A model generated the notes under the pieces. It did not search any database and was not told the DNA's origin. It saw nothing but the letters and a program-made list of their open reading frames with translations. The position numbers and the translations under genes were made by a program. Shown in pieces: positions 17,009-26,358 of a stretch of 64,000 nucleotides of DNA. The DNA is from Mycobacterium marinum (GTDB lineage Bacteria > Actinomycetota > Actinomycetes > Mycobacteriales > Mycobacteriaceae): assembly GCF_003391395.1 (NCBI RefSeq), contig NZ_CP024190.1:3596001-3660000 (forward strand). The letters run 5' to 3'. Position 1 is the first letter of the stretch. Every line of letters starts with the position of its first letter.

Positions 17009-18370
17009 CTAGCAGTGTGTCAGGAAGTGTGTCAGTACCTCGGTGCCGAACCTGAGCGCGTCGATGGGCACCCGCTCATCGACACCGTGGAACAGCGCGG
17101 CGAAATCCAGTTCCGGCGGCAACCGCAGCGGGCTGAAGCCAAAGCAGCGAATACCCAAGCGAGCGAAGGCTTTCGCATCGGTCCCACCGGACAGCATGTA
17201 GGGAACCGTTCGGCCGTCGGGATCGACCGACAGCACCGCGGCATTCATGGCATCGACAAGGTCCCCGTCAAAGCTGGTCTCATAGGACGCCAACTCGCTT
17301 ATCCACTCCCGGCTCACATCGGGGCCGATCAGTTCGTCGACTTCGGCCTCGAATGCCGCCTGACGGCCTGGCAGGACGCGACAGTCCACCACCGCCTCCG
17401 CCGTCGCCGGGATGACGTTCGCCTTGTACCCGGCTTTGAGCATGGTCGGATTCGCGGTATCGCGCAGCACCGCCTTGAGCATGCGAGCGATCGGGCCGAG
17501 TTTGTCGAGGGTCCCTTCCAGGTCCGGTGAGCCGGGGTCGAGTTCGAGCCCGGTCTCCTCGCTCACCGCGTGGAGAAACTGGGCGACGGTGTCGGTGATC
17601 ACGAGCGGAAACTGGTGACGGCCCAGCCGGGCTACCGCCTCGGCGACCGTGGTGACTGCGTTGTGGTCGTGCACCATGGAGCCGTGGCCCGCCCTCCCCT
17701 GGGCCGTCAAGCGCATCCACAGGATTCCCTTTTCGGCGGTCTCGACCAGGTACAGCCGGCGTTCACCCCCGTCCCGGCGCGGGACGGTCAGGGAAAAGCC
17801 GCCAACCTCGCCGACCGCCTCGGTGACACCGTCGAATAGATCTGGGCGGTTATCGACGAGCCAGTGCGCACCGAAGTGGCCACCGTGCTCCTCGTCGGCG
17901 AGGAAGGCAAAAACCAGGTCGCGAGGTGGCACGATCCCGGCTCGGCGGAAATGCCGGGCAACCACGATCATCATGCCGACCATGTCCTTCATGTCGACCG
18001 CGCCGCGGCCCCAGACATAACCGTCTTCGATCGCGCCGGAAAACGGGTGCACGCTCCAATCGGCGGCCTCGGCCGGCACCACGTCCAGATGGCCGTGGAT
18101 CAGCAAGGCGCCCCGGGAGCTGTCCGCGCCCCGAAGACGAGCGAACACGTTGCCCCGGCCCGGTGCACCGGATTCAACGTATTCGGTCTGGTAGCCGACC
18201 TCTGCGAGTTGTTCGGCTACCCAGCGGGCGCACTCCGCCTCGCCCTTGGTGGTCTCAGGTTCGCCGGTATTGGTGGTGTCGAACCGAATCAATCTGCTGA
18301 CAACCTCGGCAACGTCATCGCGCGAGTCGGTTGAAGTCCCGGTCTCCCCATTCTTTTGGGTCACAGTCAC
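17009..18370 (-). CDS. M20 family metallopeptidase (Rv2141c-like)
   Basis: A 453-residue M20 peptidase. Metal-binding and catalytic motifs are intact: HGHLDVVPA, WGRGAVDMKDM and DEEHGGHFG, with a later HG-type C-terminal motif in ALFHGVDERVP. Members hydrolyse peptides or acylated amino acids and are often named DapE/ArgE-like, but the M. tuberculosis dapE gene is elsewhere, so this one is probably a dipeptidase-like enzyme. GTG at 18370 has an AGGAAAGG ribosome-binding site just upstream; the longer frame to 18412 lacks one. The gene begins about 140 bp from tRNA-Leu, on the opposite strand. Confidence 0.9.
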   Translation of the reverse strand: MTVTQKNGETGTSTDSRDDVAEVVSRLIRFDTTNTGEPETTKGEAECARWVAEQLAEVGYQTEYVESGAPGRGNVFARLRGADSSRGALLIHGHLDVVPAEAADWSVHPFSGAIEDGYVWGRGAVDMKDMVGMMIVVARHFRRAGIVPPRDLVFAFLADEEHGGHFGAHWLVDNRPDLFDGVTEAVGEVGGFSLTVPRRDGGERRLYLVETAEKGILWMRLTAQGRAGHGSMVHDHNAVTTVAEAVARLGRHQFPLVITDTVAQFLHAVSEETGLELDPGSPDLEGTLDKLGPIARMLKAVLRDTANPTMLKAGYKANVIPATAEAVVDCRVLPGRQAAFEAEVDELIGPDVSREWISELASYETSFDGDLVDAMNAAVLSVDPDGRTVPYMLSGGTDAKAFARLGIRCFGFSPLRLPPELDFAALFHGVDERVPIDALRFGTEVLTHFLTHC

Positions 18371-18513
18371 CTTTCCTACCACCCTCGGCTCAGCCGCTGA
18401 CGCCGCCCGCACATTCAGGTTGCCGCAACCCCACCAACGGGCCGACGTCCGGCCAAGTTGGGTCCAGCCGCACCCATCCGATAGCCTTAGCTGCCGACCG
18501 ATGCGGTTGGTTT

Positions 18514-18599
18514 GTCCGAGTGGCGGAATGGCAGACGCGCTAGCTTGAGGTGCTAGTGCCCTACTAATGGGCGTGGGGGTTCAAGTCCCCCCTCGGACA
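18514..18599 (+). tRNA. tRNA-Leu (anticodon GAG)
   Basis: The 86-nt gene folds as a class II tRNA. The acceptor stem pairs GTCCGAG with CTCGGAC, followed by discriminator A. The anticodon stem pairs CTAGC with GCTAG around loop TTGAGGT, giving anticodon GAG. A long variable arm (CCCTACTAATGGGC region) and T-arm GGGGGTTCAAGTCCCCC complete it. CCA is not encoded. The 3' end from 18582 on is the insertion target of an integrated element, and the tRNA stays whole because the element supplies the same 3' bases. Confidence 0.97.
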
Positions 18600-20104
18600 C
18601 ATCCGGCGACACGACTCAGGTCGGCCGTCGCCTTGATTTGTCGCAGATGGGGATCGTAGTCAAGGCGGAGTCCCAGGCTCGCGTACACCTGTGCGCGTTC
18701 CGCCCCGGTTGCCTCACCAAGCACGGCTGACAGCCCGCCCAACTCCTCGACCAATTCGCTGATCTGCGCGGCAGACATGGCGCGCGGTCTTTCAGCTCGC
18801 TCGAGGCGGGCTGGCGCAGCAAGGCGGCGTACCCAGTTCCCGCTTCCGGGTCCGCATCCTGCCCGCATGCGAGGTCTTCCGGATCGGCCAGGGTGGCGAT
18901 CCATTCGTAGAGTCGCGCTGTCACCTCGTCTTCACGGAGGTAGCCGGTGCGCGGGTGATCGCTGAGGTCTGCAGGTACAGAGCGCGACGTACCTAGTGCA
19001 CAGCCGTAGAGGATGCGGGTCGTTCGCTTCCCGACAGGGGCGGCGCCCTGCATCCGCCGTCCACACGCCGCGCAGAACAGCAGCCCACGCAGCGCATAAG
19101 GCACCGTCGATTCTCTGCGGCAGGCCAGGACCGCGCCGCGCCTGTGTCCGAAGACGAACATCCTGACCCAATTCGTCCGGGATCAGCGCTTCGTGTGTGC
19201 GGTGGTCCGATGAGATCCAGTCGGTTCTGATCACGCCGCCGCATCTGTGTCTCGTACCCTGCGGCGACATCGTCAGGGTTGACGAGGACCTCGTATTTCT
19301 CCTGTTGCCCCGAACGCGGACCCTGGATATGTCGGGTTGTCGAGTATGGCGCGAATCGCCGAATGCGACCAACCGCTGCGGGTCACGGTGACGATTCCGC
19401 ACCTGGTCATACTGGCTCGGTGGCGGCACACCATCGTCGGTGAGCTGTTGCGCGATGTAACGCAGACCCGTGCCGTCGGCATACATGCGGTAAACCCGCT
19501 CGACCACCGAAGATGTTGCAGGGTCGGGTTCGAGGCGGTGAAGCCGCTGCCCAAGACTTGCCTTGGCAGGGTTCGGGTGGGGGCCGCCATCGACGAGCCG
19601 ATAACCGCAAGGCGGTCGACCACCGAGATATCTGTTCGTGTCCTGCGCGAGTGCTGACATCGCCGTACGGACCCGCATCTGTATTCGAGCGCGCTCCCCC
19701 TTGCTCATGCCGCCGAAAAGCGTCATCACTAGGTCGTGTGCCTCAGAGCCAGGATCGACCGCTCCGCCAACCTCGGGCACCCACAGGCCGACGCCGTAGT
19801 GCGTGGGCACGGGGAAAGTGAGCGCGAATTGCGGCCCGTAGAACGCACGGGCGGGTTCCCCAATCACCACGGCATCGAAGTCACGGCGACTAGACGAAAC
19901 ATCGGACAGAAGACGCGACGCCTCTGGTCGGCGCTTCCACGGCAACGAACGACTCTGGTCCACGTCGAAGTAGTCAACGGCGAGAACCCCGCCGTGAGGA
20001 GTGATTAGGTCTAATGCCCGCCGCTTCTGCCAGCTGCGGCTCGCCTCTGGGTCCTGAGCGTCCTCGGTGCTCACTCGGCCATAGAAGGCGAACCTGAGGC
20101 TCAC
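18581..20104 (-). pseudogene. large serine recombinase (integrase), multiply frameshifted
   Basis: The GTG start at 20104 gives FAFYGRVSTEDAQDPEASR, the resolvase domain with its catalytic Ser in RVST, and about 230 good residues down to roughly 19400. Then the recombinase domain continues in other frames: SAIRAILDNPTYPG in one, DWISSDHRTHEALIPDE in another, and the zinc-ribbon block RGLLFCAACGRRMQG followed by LREDEVTARLYEWIATLADP in a third. The C-terminal coiled-coil part (ERPRAMSAAQISELVEELGG) is in a fourth segment. At least four frame changes and a short deletion are needed. The intact family would be about 480-500 residues. The final residues (GCVRGGT) and the stop codon are encoded by the tRNA-Leu 3' half. 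Enzymes of this type integrate and excise such elements. Confidence 0.88.
18582..18629. repeat. left attachment-site repeat (att) at the tRNA-Leu 3' end
   Basis: This 48-bp stretch starting CAAGTCCCCCCTCGGACAC is identical to 35453-35500. Sequence to its left (T-arm of the tRNA) differs from that left of the second copy, which fixes the left edge of the shared core at 18582. The crossover core is probably the 18-19 bases of the tRNA; the rest is shared because both flanking elements carry related recombinase genes. Confidence 0.85.
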
Positions 20105-20298
20105 GCCACTTCCCTCCCTGATCCAGAATTCCGCTCCTGCACAGCCAGTATGACGTGTACCAACGCGCGGTTGGTCTCGCGCAGAAGTCGGTAATCATCG
20201 GGCATATCGATTTCAACACTCCCCTCAGACATGGTTAACGCATCGTTTCGACCGCCACGCTCGGATCGAGGACGTCCGGTTCGGGACTTGTCAGTCAT
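20101..20298 (-). CDS. small element protein (65 aa), upstream partner of the recombinase
   Basis: A 65-residue, charged protein (MTDKSRTGRPRSERGGRNDA) of no family I recognise. It overlaps the recombinase start by four bases and the end of rep by eight. The second, deleted element carries a relative at 36273-36470 that ends in nearly the same residues (RALMQVILAVRDRMFGSGRG against RALVHVILAVQERNSGSGRE) with the same overlaps. Conservation of place suggests a role tied to the recombinase, for instance as a directionality factor or regulator; this is inference. Confidence 0.65.
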   Translation of the reverse strand: MTDKSRTGRPRSERGGRNDALTMSEGSVEIDMPDDYRLLRETNRALVHVILAVQERNSGSGREVA

Positions 20299-21889
20299 CG
20301 CGTCCCCAGGCTGAGTCCCATTGTTCTTCGCGGGCTTGGCGACGCGCTTCCAACAGTCCGGCACGGCGGGTGTCGATGCGTTGGAGCGCAGCGGCGTACA
20401 CGAGAGTGCGGTCACCGAGCGTGGCGTGTCCGGCGCGGTCGAACTCCCACAGCGTGTCATCGCGTTCCTCGGTCGGATCGAGTAGCGAATGATATTGCGG
20501 TGAACAGTCTTTGGCGGCATGTTGTCGAGTCCAGGTGGCGCGGATGGCGCGGAGCGCGCCCATGGTGATGGAGTACTGGCGGGATTTGGTGGTGATATGT
20601 CCCCGGTAGCCCAGCGTGTGCAGCCGGCGCCCGATCCCTGCCAAGTCATCTATGCCGACGTTTTGAGCTTGATCTGCCAGTTTGGCGACGGTCGTCAGGA
20701 TCGCCCGGACGTGGTCGGTGACGTCAAGGTCCGCGATGGCTTCTGCGGAGAGACGGCGAGCGGCGACACCGAAGTCGTGTAACCATTTGGTGACTTATTT
20801 GGCCAGGTATCCGGCGATGAGGCGCGGCGACGGCCCACGCATGCCCACGTCCGATTCTGATTCTGTCAGGAACGTGTGGTTTTGAGTCCCCACCGGCTGG
20901 GCATCGATCTGCGTGCCGAACCGGACCATCAGCGTCCCGGCATCATCACACGTGTTGGGGTTGTCGCATTGCCGGCTGGTGTCCGGGTGCTGGACTTTAA
21001 GGGTGACGGTGCGGGCAGCCTGCTGGATGAGAGTGGCGAGTTCGGCGGCAGATATCGGCGGCTCCCAGGTGGGGCCGGTTGCCGAATGGGACTCCCCACC
21101 ACCACAAGTGGCGGCGGGGCCGTAATCATTGTGGTCACGTGAGCCGTCGGTGGCGGTACTGGCGTGGCCTTCGTGTGGGTCGAGGCGGATAAGGGCGTGA
21201 ATGTGGGGTATGGCTCGGGCCTGCATTTCTACGACCTTGACGAAACTCGTTTTGACCGAGCTCGGGTCAACGCCCTGGCTTTTCAGGTGTTTGGTCAGAT
21301 TGCGGCGTAAGCCGATGGTGAAGCGTCGCCACAGTTCGGGCAGGTGCCACGTGAACAGGACGTGCCCGGCGTAGTCGTAGCACTCAACACACAACGGCTG
21401 CCCTATTCGGGCGTCGGTATGTTCGTGGATAGCGTTGCACCACAGTGGTTTTCCGTGTGGGCACCGCTTATCACCACCCACCTTCTTGTAGTCCCGACAT
21501 TTGCCCCCCGAACTGCTATGTACTCCACCAAAGCCGGGCGCGGTGAGCGTCATGAACACTTGCGGGCGAACGGCTACCTCCGGCGTGACGTTATGGCGGC
21601 CTCCGGTGGTCCCGGCGGCGACGAGTTGCCAGGTGTCGCGGGCGTACGGGTCTGAGCACGAGGGGCAGACGGTGGCCCGGCGGTTATTGCACCGCACCCA
21701 CACGATTCTTTCGCTGCCGAATTCATCGGTACCGGTGAGTTGAATCGGGTTGGCGCAGTAACCGACTGATCCGGCTCGCCGCCACCAGGTGTCGAATCCT
21801 GGCGAGCAGGCGCGACGCAACATTTCGGTGATCACACGGTGGTCGTCGAAACCGTCGGAAACACCCGGCAATTGGACTGGACCGTTCAT
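20291..21889 (-). pseudogene. AICE replication initiator (RepSA type) with one in-frame TAA
   Basis: The initiator frame runs from ATG 21889 to a stop at 20291 (532 codons) and is interrupted only by a TAA at 20795-20797. Upstream of the stop lie two Cys clusters (CNNRRATVCPSC and CRDYKKVGG...CPHGKPLWCN) and the HALIRLD histidine region typical of rolling-circle-like RepSA initiators. The stop falls at RLIAGYLAK-stop-VTKWLHDFG, where family members read YLAKYATK, so a Tyr codon has probably become TAA. The rest (GIGRRLHTLGYRGHITTKSR) is undamaged. In living elements this protein starts replication of the excised circle. Its ATG overlaps the tra stop (ATGA). Confidence 0.88.
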
Positions 21890-23323
21890 GGTTTGGCTTC
21901 GCCTGCGCCGTCGCTGACATTGCGCTCGGATTCCGTGCGATGACCGTCGGGTGGTGTGAAACGGTTGGCGAGATCGGCGATGTCGGGGTCGGTGACGTTG
22001 AACGCTCGGACCCGTTGCGGTTCAGCCGTCCCGTCGATCATCATGTAGCCCACACCAGGAGTTGCGTCGGGGATGAGGTCGCATTCCGCGCCCGCGTCGC
22101 GTGCGCCCTGCCCGAGTATCATTGCGTCTGGCTGGCTTCGGTCAGCCGTAGTCCGATGCGTACCGTGAACAGCTGTCGCACCGGCAACGTGTCTTTGGAC
22201 GGGTCCTGAATCGCGGCAATCAGGCTGATGCCCACTGCCCGGCCCTGCGACAGCAGCAGCCCGAGGAGATGTTCGATCTCGGTGCGCGTTTTGCGGTCAG
22301 TGACGTACGCCGTGAGCGCCGCCAATTCGTCGATGATTACGACAACCAGCGGCTCCGACGGGGTTGGCGTGTGCAGGCGGGTGTGCCCTCGCAGGCGGTT
22401 TGCTCGCAAGTGCATGACCGCAGCCAATTTTCGGAGTAGTTCCAGGGTGTTATCGGCAGCGTCGTGAGAGAACACGGCGAAGAGGGGGGCCCCGGCGGCG
22501 AGCTCCATACCGCCCTTCGGGTCGATAACGCACAGCCGTACTTGTCCGGACCTTACGGACGGCGCGAGACCGGCGATGAGCGACCACAACACCGACCCTT
22601 TACCCGCTCCGGTGGCGCCCGCGACAAGCACGTGGTGACCGAGCACGGGGACAAACCACCATCGGTGCGTGTCGGTCATCCCAACCGCAACGGCCGCCAG
22701 GTTCACATTGCCGTTGGCCGCCCGCCGTGGCAGCGGAATAGGTTGAGCTAAAAAGTCGTAACGGGTGATCGTCATCCGCAGCTCGCCGGGCACAGTGGCA
22801 CAGATGGTCAATCGATCTGCGCGCCACACCGCGGCGAGCTCGTGTACCCGCTTCTGCCAATCGTTGACCGACTGGCCTGTGACCACGCGCAGTCGACTGT
22901 GTCGCTGTGCTTGCCGATGCAGATCGAGCGCAGGCGCGGGGTCAGCGTACGGTCACGCTCGCAGTCGCGGGTCGTAAGGCCGTTGAGAGCGCACACCGAC
23001 TCCCAATTGCGGGTGTAGCGCCACCACGCCAGGAATCGCTGCCGGACCGGCTGGGCAATCCAGGCATCGAAGGAACGTGCGTCAACTGCCGCCCATGTGC
23101 CGTAACCGGCGACGAGGGCGACGCCGGTGAGCATCCCGGCACCGAAGCCGTAACGCAGTGTCATTCCAAGACTGACGAACGTAGGGATGCTCAGGGCGGG
23201 GAAGAGGATCGCCAACCACAGAAGGCAGCCGACCGCTTTGATGCACCAGAACAGAGCGGCGAACCAGTCATCGTTGGATTTCTGTATTTCATTGCGGGAC
23301 TCGTGGTTTGATGAGTCGAACAT
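21886..23323 (-). pseudogene. FtsK/SpoIIIE-type DNA translocase (Tra) split by two frameshifts
   Basis: The gene starts at ATG 23323 with AAAGGAA just before it. The N-terminal piece has two membrane segments (FWCIKAVGCLLWLAILFP and a second one about 25 residues on). The frame changes near 22890, after LRSICIGKHSDTVD. The ATPase piece (to 22119) holds Walker A GATGAGKG and Walker B VVVIIDELAAL and ends EASQTQ-stop. One base further the family sequence resumes as MILGQGARDAGAECDLIP to 21886. In actinomycete elements this protein pumps double-stranded DNA between cells. The second break leaves an ATGA overlap, so the C-terminal piece could in principle be made separately. Confidence 0.85.
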
Positions 23324-23420
23324 CGAAGTTCCTTTCCGAAAATTAGTCGACCGGCCGAGCTGCCCACCCGGACCTAACCGCGATAGCCGGGTAGGCAGCC
23401 CGCCGACTCGGTGCAGAGGG

Positions 23421-23765
23421 CTAGGTGTGGGCGGCAGAGCCAGGCGCCTTGGCTGGCGACCCGTCAGCCGTCTGCGTAATCGCTTCGGCGCGGTAGGCGA
23501 TACCTGAGCGGCCGTCCTGTGACCACGGCACTGCGACCAAGCCCCTAACGGTGACGGCACGCCCAGCGGAAACCTGTGGCTCGCCGGCCACGGTGACCGA
23601 AATGACCTCGCCGCCCGACTCGTCGAGCGCCATGACTTGCACGAGCCACAGGGGCACGCCCGTGGCTTTGTCTATGCGGGGTCTTCCGGTGTCGAAATTC
23701 ACCCGCTGTTCTGGTGCACGCGTGCATGTGAACGACACCCCAGTTGTGTCGATTCGCAACTTCAT
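23421..23765 (-). CDS. SCO3933 family regulatory protein of AICE elements
   Basis: A 114-residue protein. The pattern MKLRIDTTGVSFTCTRAPEQ, VNFDTGRPRIDKATGVPLW and VRGLVAVPWSQDGRSGIAYR corresponds to the SCO3933 family found beside tra genes in Streptomyces and other actinobacterial elements. Family members are annotated as regulatory on context; no activity is firmly known to me. It lies about 100 bp upstream of tra on the same strand and is transcribed away from the XRE-type gene, across a region rich in GGACATC repeats. Confidence 0.75.
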   Translation of the reverse strand: MKLRIDTTGVSFTCTRAPEQRVNFDTGRPRIDKATGVPLWLVQVMALDESGGEVISVTVAGEPQVSAGRAVTVRGLVAVPWSQDGRSGIAYRAEAITQTADGSPAKAPGSAAHT

Positions 23766-23831
23766 CGCTTCGTCCGTCCTAATCCTGATCGCGCCCGATC
23801 GAGCGCATGCCTCAGTTCACGGGGACAAATC

Positions 23832-23880
23832 GGACATCGCTATGGACATCGCCGGACATCTTGGACGTGGCCCGAGACAT
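23832..23880. promoter_or_regulatory. repeated GGACATC motifs between divergent element genes
   Basis: GGACATC occurs at 23832-23838, 23844-23850 and 23854-23860, with further near-matches (GAGACAT, GGACACG) up to about 23920. The tract lies in the only divergent intergenic region of the element's core, between the SCO3933-family gene and the HTH regulator, so operator sites or iterons are possible. No -10/-35 box is clear. Confidence 0.35.
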
Positions 23881-24038
23881 TTCCGACACGAACGGGCCAT
23901 CGGCCGGACACGTCGGTGCAGATCGTTCGACCGGGGCGCCTCGCCTTCTTCGGCCGGTAGGCTGACGCGGTCAGGGCCGCGCAGACAGGAAGGGGCGGCC
24001 GCGGAGATCATGAATACGATTCGCGCCGTCGTCGGCTG

Positions 24039-24820
24039 ATGATTCCGAACGAAGTGCTTAGGGATCGGATACGCGGCAAGAGTTTGTCCGATCGACGATT
24101 CGCCGACGCGGCCGGTGTGTCACTCAAGACCGTGCAGCGCTGGCTCGCGGACATCGATCACAAGGTTCGCGAAGACAACGCCCGCCGGGCCGCGGATGTA
24201 CTTGGCTGCACTCCGCATGATCTATGGCCGCAGCAATACGCTCGATCTTCTCCGGACTTCCCCTCCGCCAACAGGGCCACGCCGTTCATGTCGACGGTGT
24301 ATCCCACTCGTACACAGATGCCGATCAGCGTTTGGCAACAGCATTTCGCCAACCCGCAGCACCCAGTCGACATCCTGGTACTCGCCGCGACGTTCTTGTT
24401 CGACACCCTGGACGGCTTCGTCGACACACTCGTTGACGCGGCGGGTCGTGGTGTCGGCGCCCGAATGCTCGTCGGCGACCCCGACGGACCCAGCCTGACT
24501 CTTCGGGGGGGAAGAAGAGAACATCGGTGAAGCGGTCGTCGCCAGGTGCCGCAACCACCGTCGAGTTGCTCGCTTCGTGGGTGTCGACACCTGGGCTGCA
24601 GATCCGGACTCACCAAACGACTCTCTATTCGTCGATCTTCCGAGTGGACGACCGCATCGTCGTGAACATGCACATCTATGGCTCGCCGGGTCGCAGCAAT
24701 CCGGTCATGGTGTTCACGCGATCCGATGAGCCCGGGCTTTGGACGACGTTCGAGCAGGCATTCGATCGAGTCTGGGACAACGCCAAACCGCTGACTGACC
24801 GAGGTCAATCTTTACCGTAG
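24039..24820 (+). pseudogene. element HTH (XRE-type) regulator, frameshifted
   Basis: The first frame encodes a helix-turn-helix (RRFADAAGVSLKTVQRWLAD) and a linker, then a domain running through GRGVGARMLVGDPDGPSLTL. At a run of seven G (24505-24511) the frame is lost: the next residues expected by comparison with AICE regulators (GEEENIGEAV) are in a second frame, and from about 24560 the sequence continues in a third (VSTPGLQIRTHQTTLYSSIFRVDD to FEQAFDRVWDNA, ending 24820). Intact members are about 260 residues, with an N-terminal XRE domain and a C-terminal phospholipase-D-like or nucleotide-related domain. The NUDIX gene follows within 18 bp, as is usual in such elements. Confidence 0.75.
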
Positions 24821-24837
24821 AAGGGGCTTATTTGCTC

Positions 24838-25305
24838 ATGCGTACCGACTACTACGACGACCCCGACGCTCCTAGACCTAACAGCGTCGTTCCGTCCGCA
24901 TCAGCCATCGTCACCGATGAACTCGGCCGCATTCTGCTGATCAAGCGGCGAGACAACGAACTTTGGGCACTACCTGGCGGCGGGCACGATATCGGGGAGA
25001 CCATCGAACAGACGGCCATACGCGAGGTCAAAGAAGAAACCGGCCTCGACGTCGAGATCGTGTCACTCAGCGGTATCTACACCAATCCTGCGCATATGGT
25101 CGCTTTCTCCGACGGTGAAGTCCGCCAGCAGTTTTCGCTTTGCTTTACGACGCGGCAGACAGGTGGAACCTTGGCCATTGACCACGAGAGCACCGATATT
25201 GCGTGGACGAGCCGCGACGACATCGCGACGCTCAATATGCACCCATCGATGAGGCTTCGGATCAACCACTACCTCGAAGCCCGAACGACTCCCTACCTTG
25301 GATGA
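24838..25305 (+). CDS. NUDIX hydrolase
   Basis: A 155-residue NUDIX protein with a complete NUDIX box (GGGHDIGETIEQTAIREVKE followed by ETGL), so it should hydrolyse a nucleoside diphosphate derivative. ATG at 24838 is taken in place of the TTG six bases earlier. NUDIX genes directly after an XRE-type regulator are common in actinomycete elements (pSAM2 and relatives), where the protein has been linked to control of element excision and replication; here that is inference. Its stop is four bases from the stop of the convergent HD gene. Confidence 0.88.
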   Translation: MRTDYYDDPDAPRPNSVVPSASAIVTDELGRILLIKRRDNELWALPGGGHDIGETIEQTAIREVKEETGLDVEIVSLSGIYTNPAHMVAFSDGEVRQQFSLCFTTRQTGGTLAIDHESTDIAWTSRDDIATLNMHPSMRLRINHYLEARTTPYLG

Positions 25306-25309
25306 CGGG

Positions 25310-25849
25310 TCACGAGACCCAGGCTCGGACCCGGTCGACAGCCGCCAGGAGGTCCCTGTGCGTGGAATCGACCGCCCGATGGACTGGGTCATCCGGTCCG
25401 TAGCGCTGCAGTACCTCGGGCAACCGGTCGCTCGGCGACACTGCCGACCCGTCGGGACCGGTCGTCAGATCGCAGAAGGTCAACGCATCCAGTAGCTGTT
25501 GCGGTGGCGCGGAGAACGCTGATATGCCGTTAATCCCACGTTCGCGTGCTTCGGCTGGCGCGCCCGAGTGGAAGGCGACCAAGGAGACCACCAGCTCGTC
25601 GAAGCCTTCCCGGCGCGCAAACGCGGCGCCGTCGACCGGGTGAAAGCCTGTGGACCGCACCGACGGCGCATAGCCGATGTCGTGCAACCATGCTGCCGCC
25701 ACCAGGCAATCCCCACTGGCTGCGTCGAAATGCCCGCGGAGCCCGTCGGCAGTCGCTGCGACCCCACGCACATGTGTGAGCCGAGCCGGCAGGACCCTAA
25801 GTCGTGATTCCGCGGCGACCCGCGCCCGCGTCCGCTGCGGCGAACTCAT
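25310..25849 (-). CDS. HD-domain phosphohydrolase
   Basis: A 179-residue protein with an HD-type metal site: RLTHVRGVA gives the first His, LVAAAWLHDIGY the HD pair, and the ALTFCDLTTGPDG region a later Asp. Such proteins hydrolyse nucleotides or phosphate esters. ATG at 25849 was chosen; the frame extends to 25987 without similarity. HD proteins accompany NUDIX genes in many integrated elements. It is transcribed against the direction of its neighbours. Confidence 0.8.
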   Translation of the reverse strand: MSSPQRTRARVAAESRLRVLPARLTHVRGVAATADGLRGHFDAASGDCLVAAAWLHDIGYAPSVRSTGFHPVDGAAFARREGFDELVVSLVAFHSGAPAEARERGINGISAFSAPPQQLLDALTFCDLTTGPDGSAVSPSDRLPEVLQRYGPDDPVHRAVDSTHRDLLAAVDRVRAWVS

Positions 25850-26358
25850 AATGTCCACCCTAGCGATCCGGCGCTGATCGAGATGCTCGACGAAAGTGTG
25901 CGTCCACCGGAAGAGATCTCCCACGACGTTCCGCCTGGTCGCCGCGCAGACATCAGGCTTTTTGTTTCGGCGAACGCTCGTCGACAACCGAGACTGACAC
26001 GCCGCCGATACGAAGACAAGCTAAAGATATGAGTGTCCGGACCGTCGTACAACTCGTCTACACGAAACGCGAGAGCGCGTGGTGAGAAGTGTCCCTGTTG
26101 ATATGAAGAGTCGGGGTGATGGGAGGTGAATCCGTCTTTAAGCGGACTCATGCCATACACGCGCAGTTCCCCCTGACCGAGTTGCTGTATTGCCGGCCGC
26201 AAAGCACACAGCTTCGTGGTGGCGGCTCCCGTCCGCCGCCACCAAAGCCTGATGTCTGCGCGGCGACCAGTCAGAAGCCGCCGTGATCTGCGGTGTGAGA
26301 ACTTTCTTTACTGGTATCAAGGCGCCGTGATGCAGCATGCACCACGAATTGATCTCAG
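25850..26358. other. 509-bp spacer between the HD gene and the phosphorylase-like gene
   Basis: No reading frame here shows a recognisable protein; frames on either strand are short or lack sensible composition. It must hold the promoters for the HD gene (leftward) and for the rightward three-gene cargo run. I see no clear -10/-35 pair or terminator. Confidence 0.5.

Noticed and set aside
20795..20797. Recoded TAA (programmed readthrough) in rep.
   Set aside because: No known readthrough context, TAA is the tightest stop, and neighbouring element genes are also broken; simple nonsense mutation is more likely.
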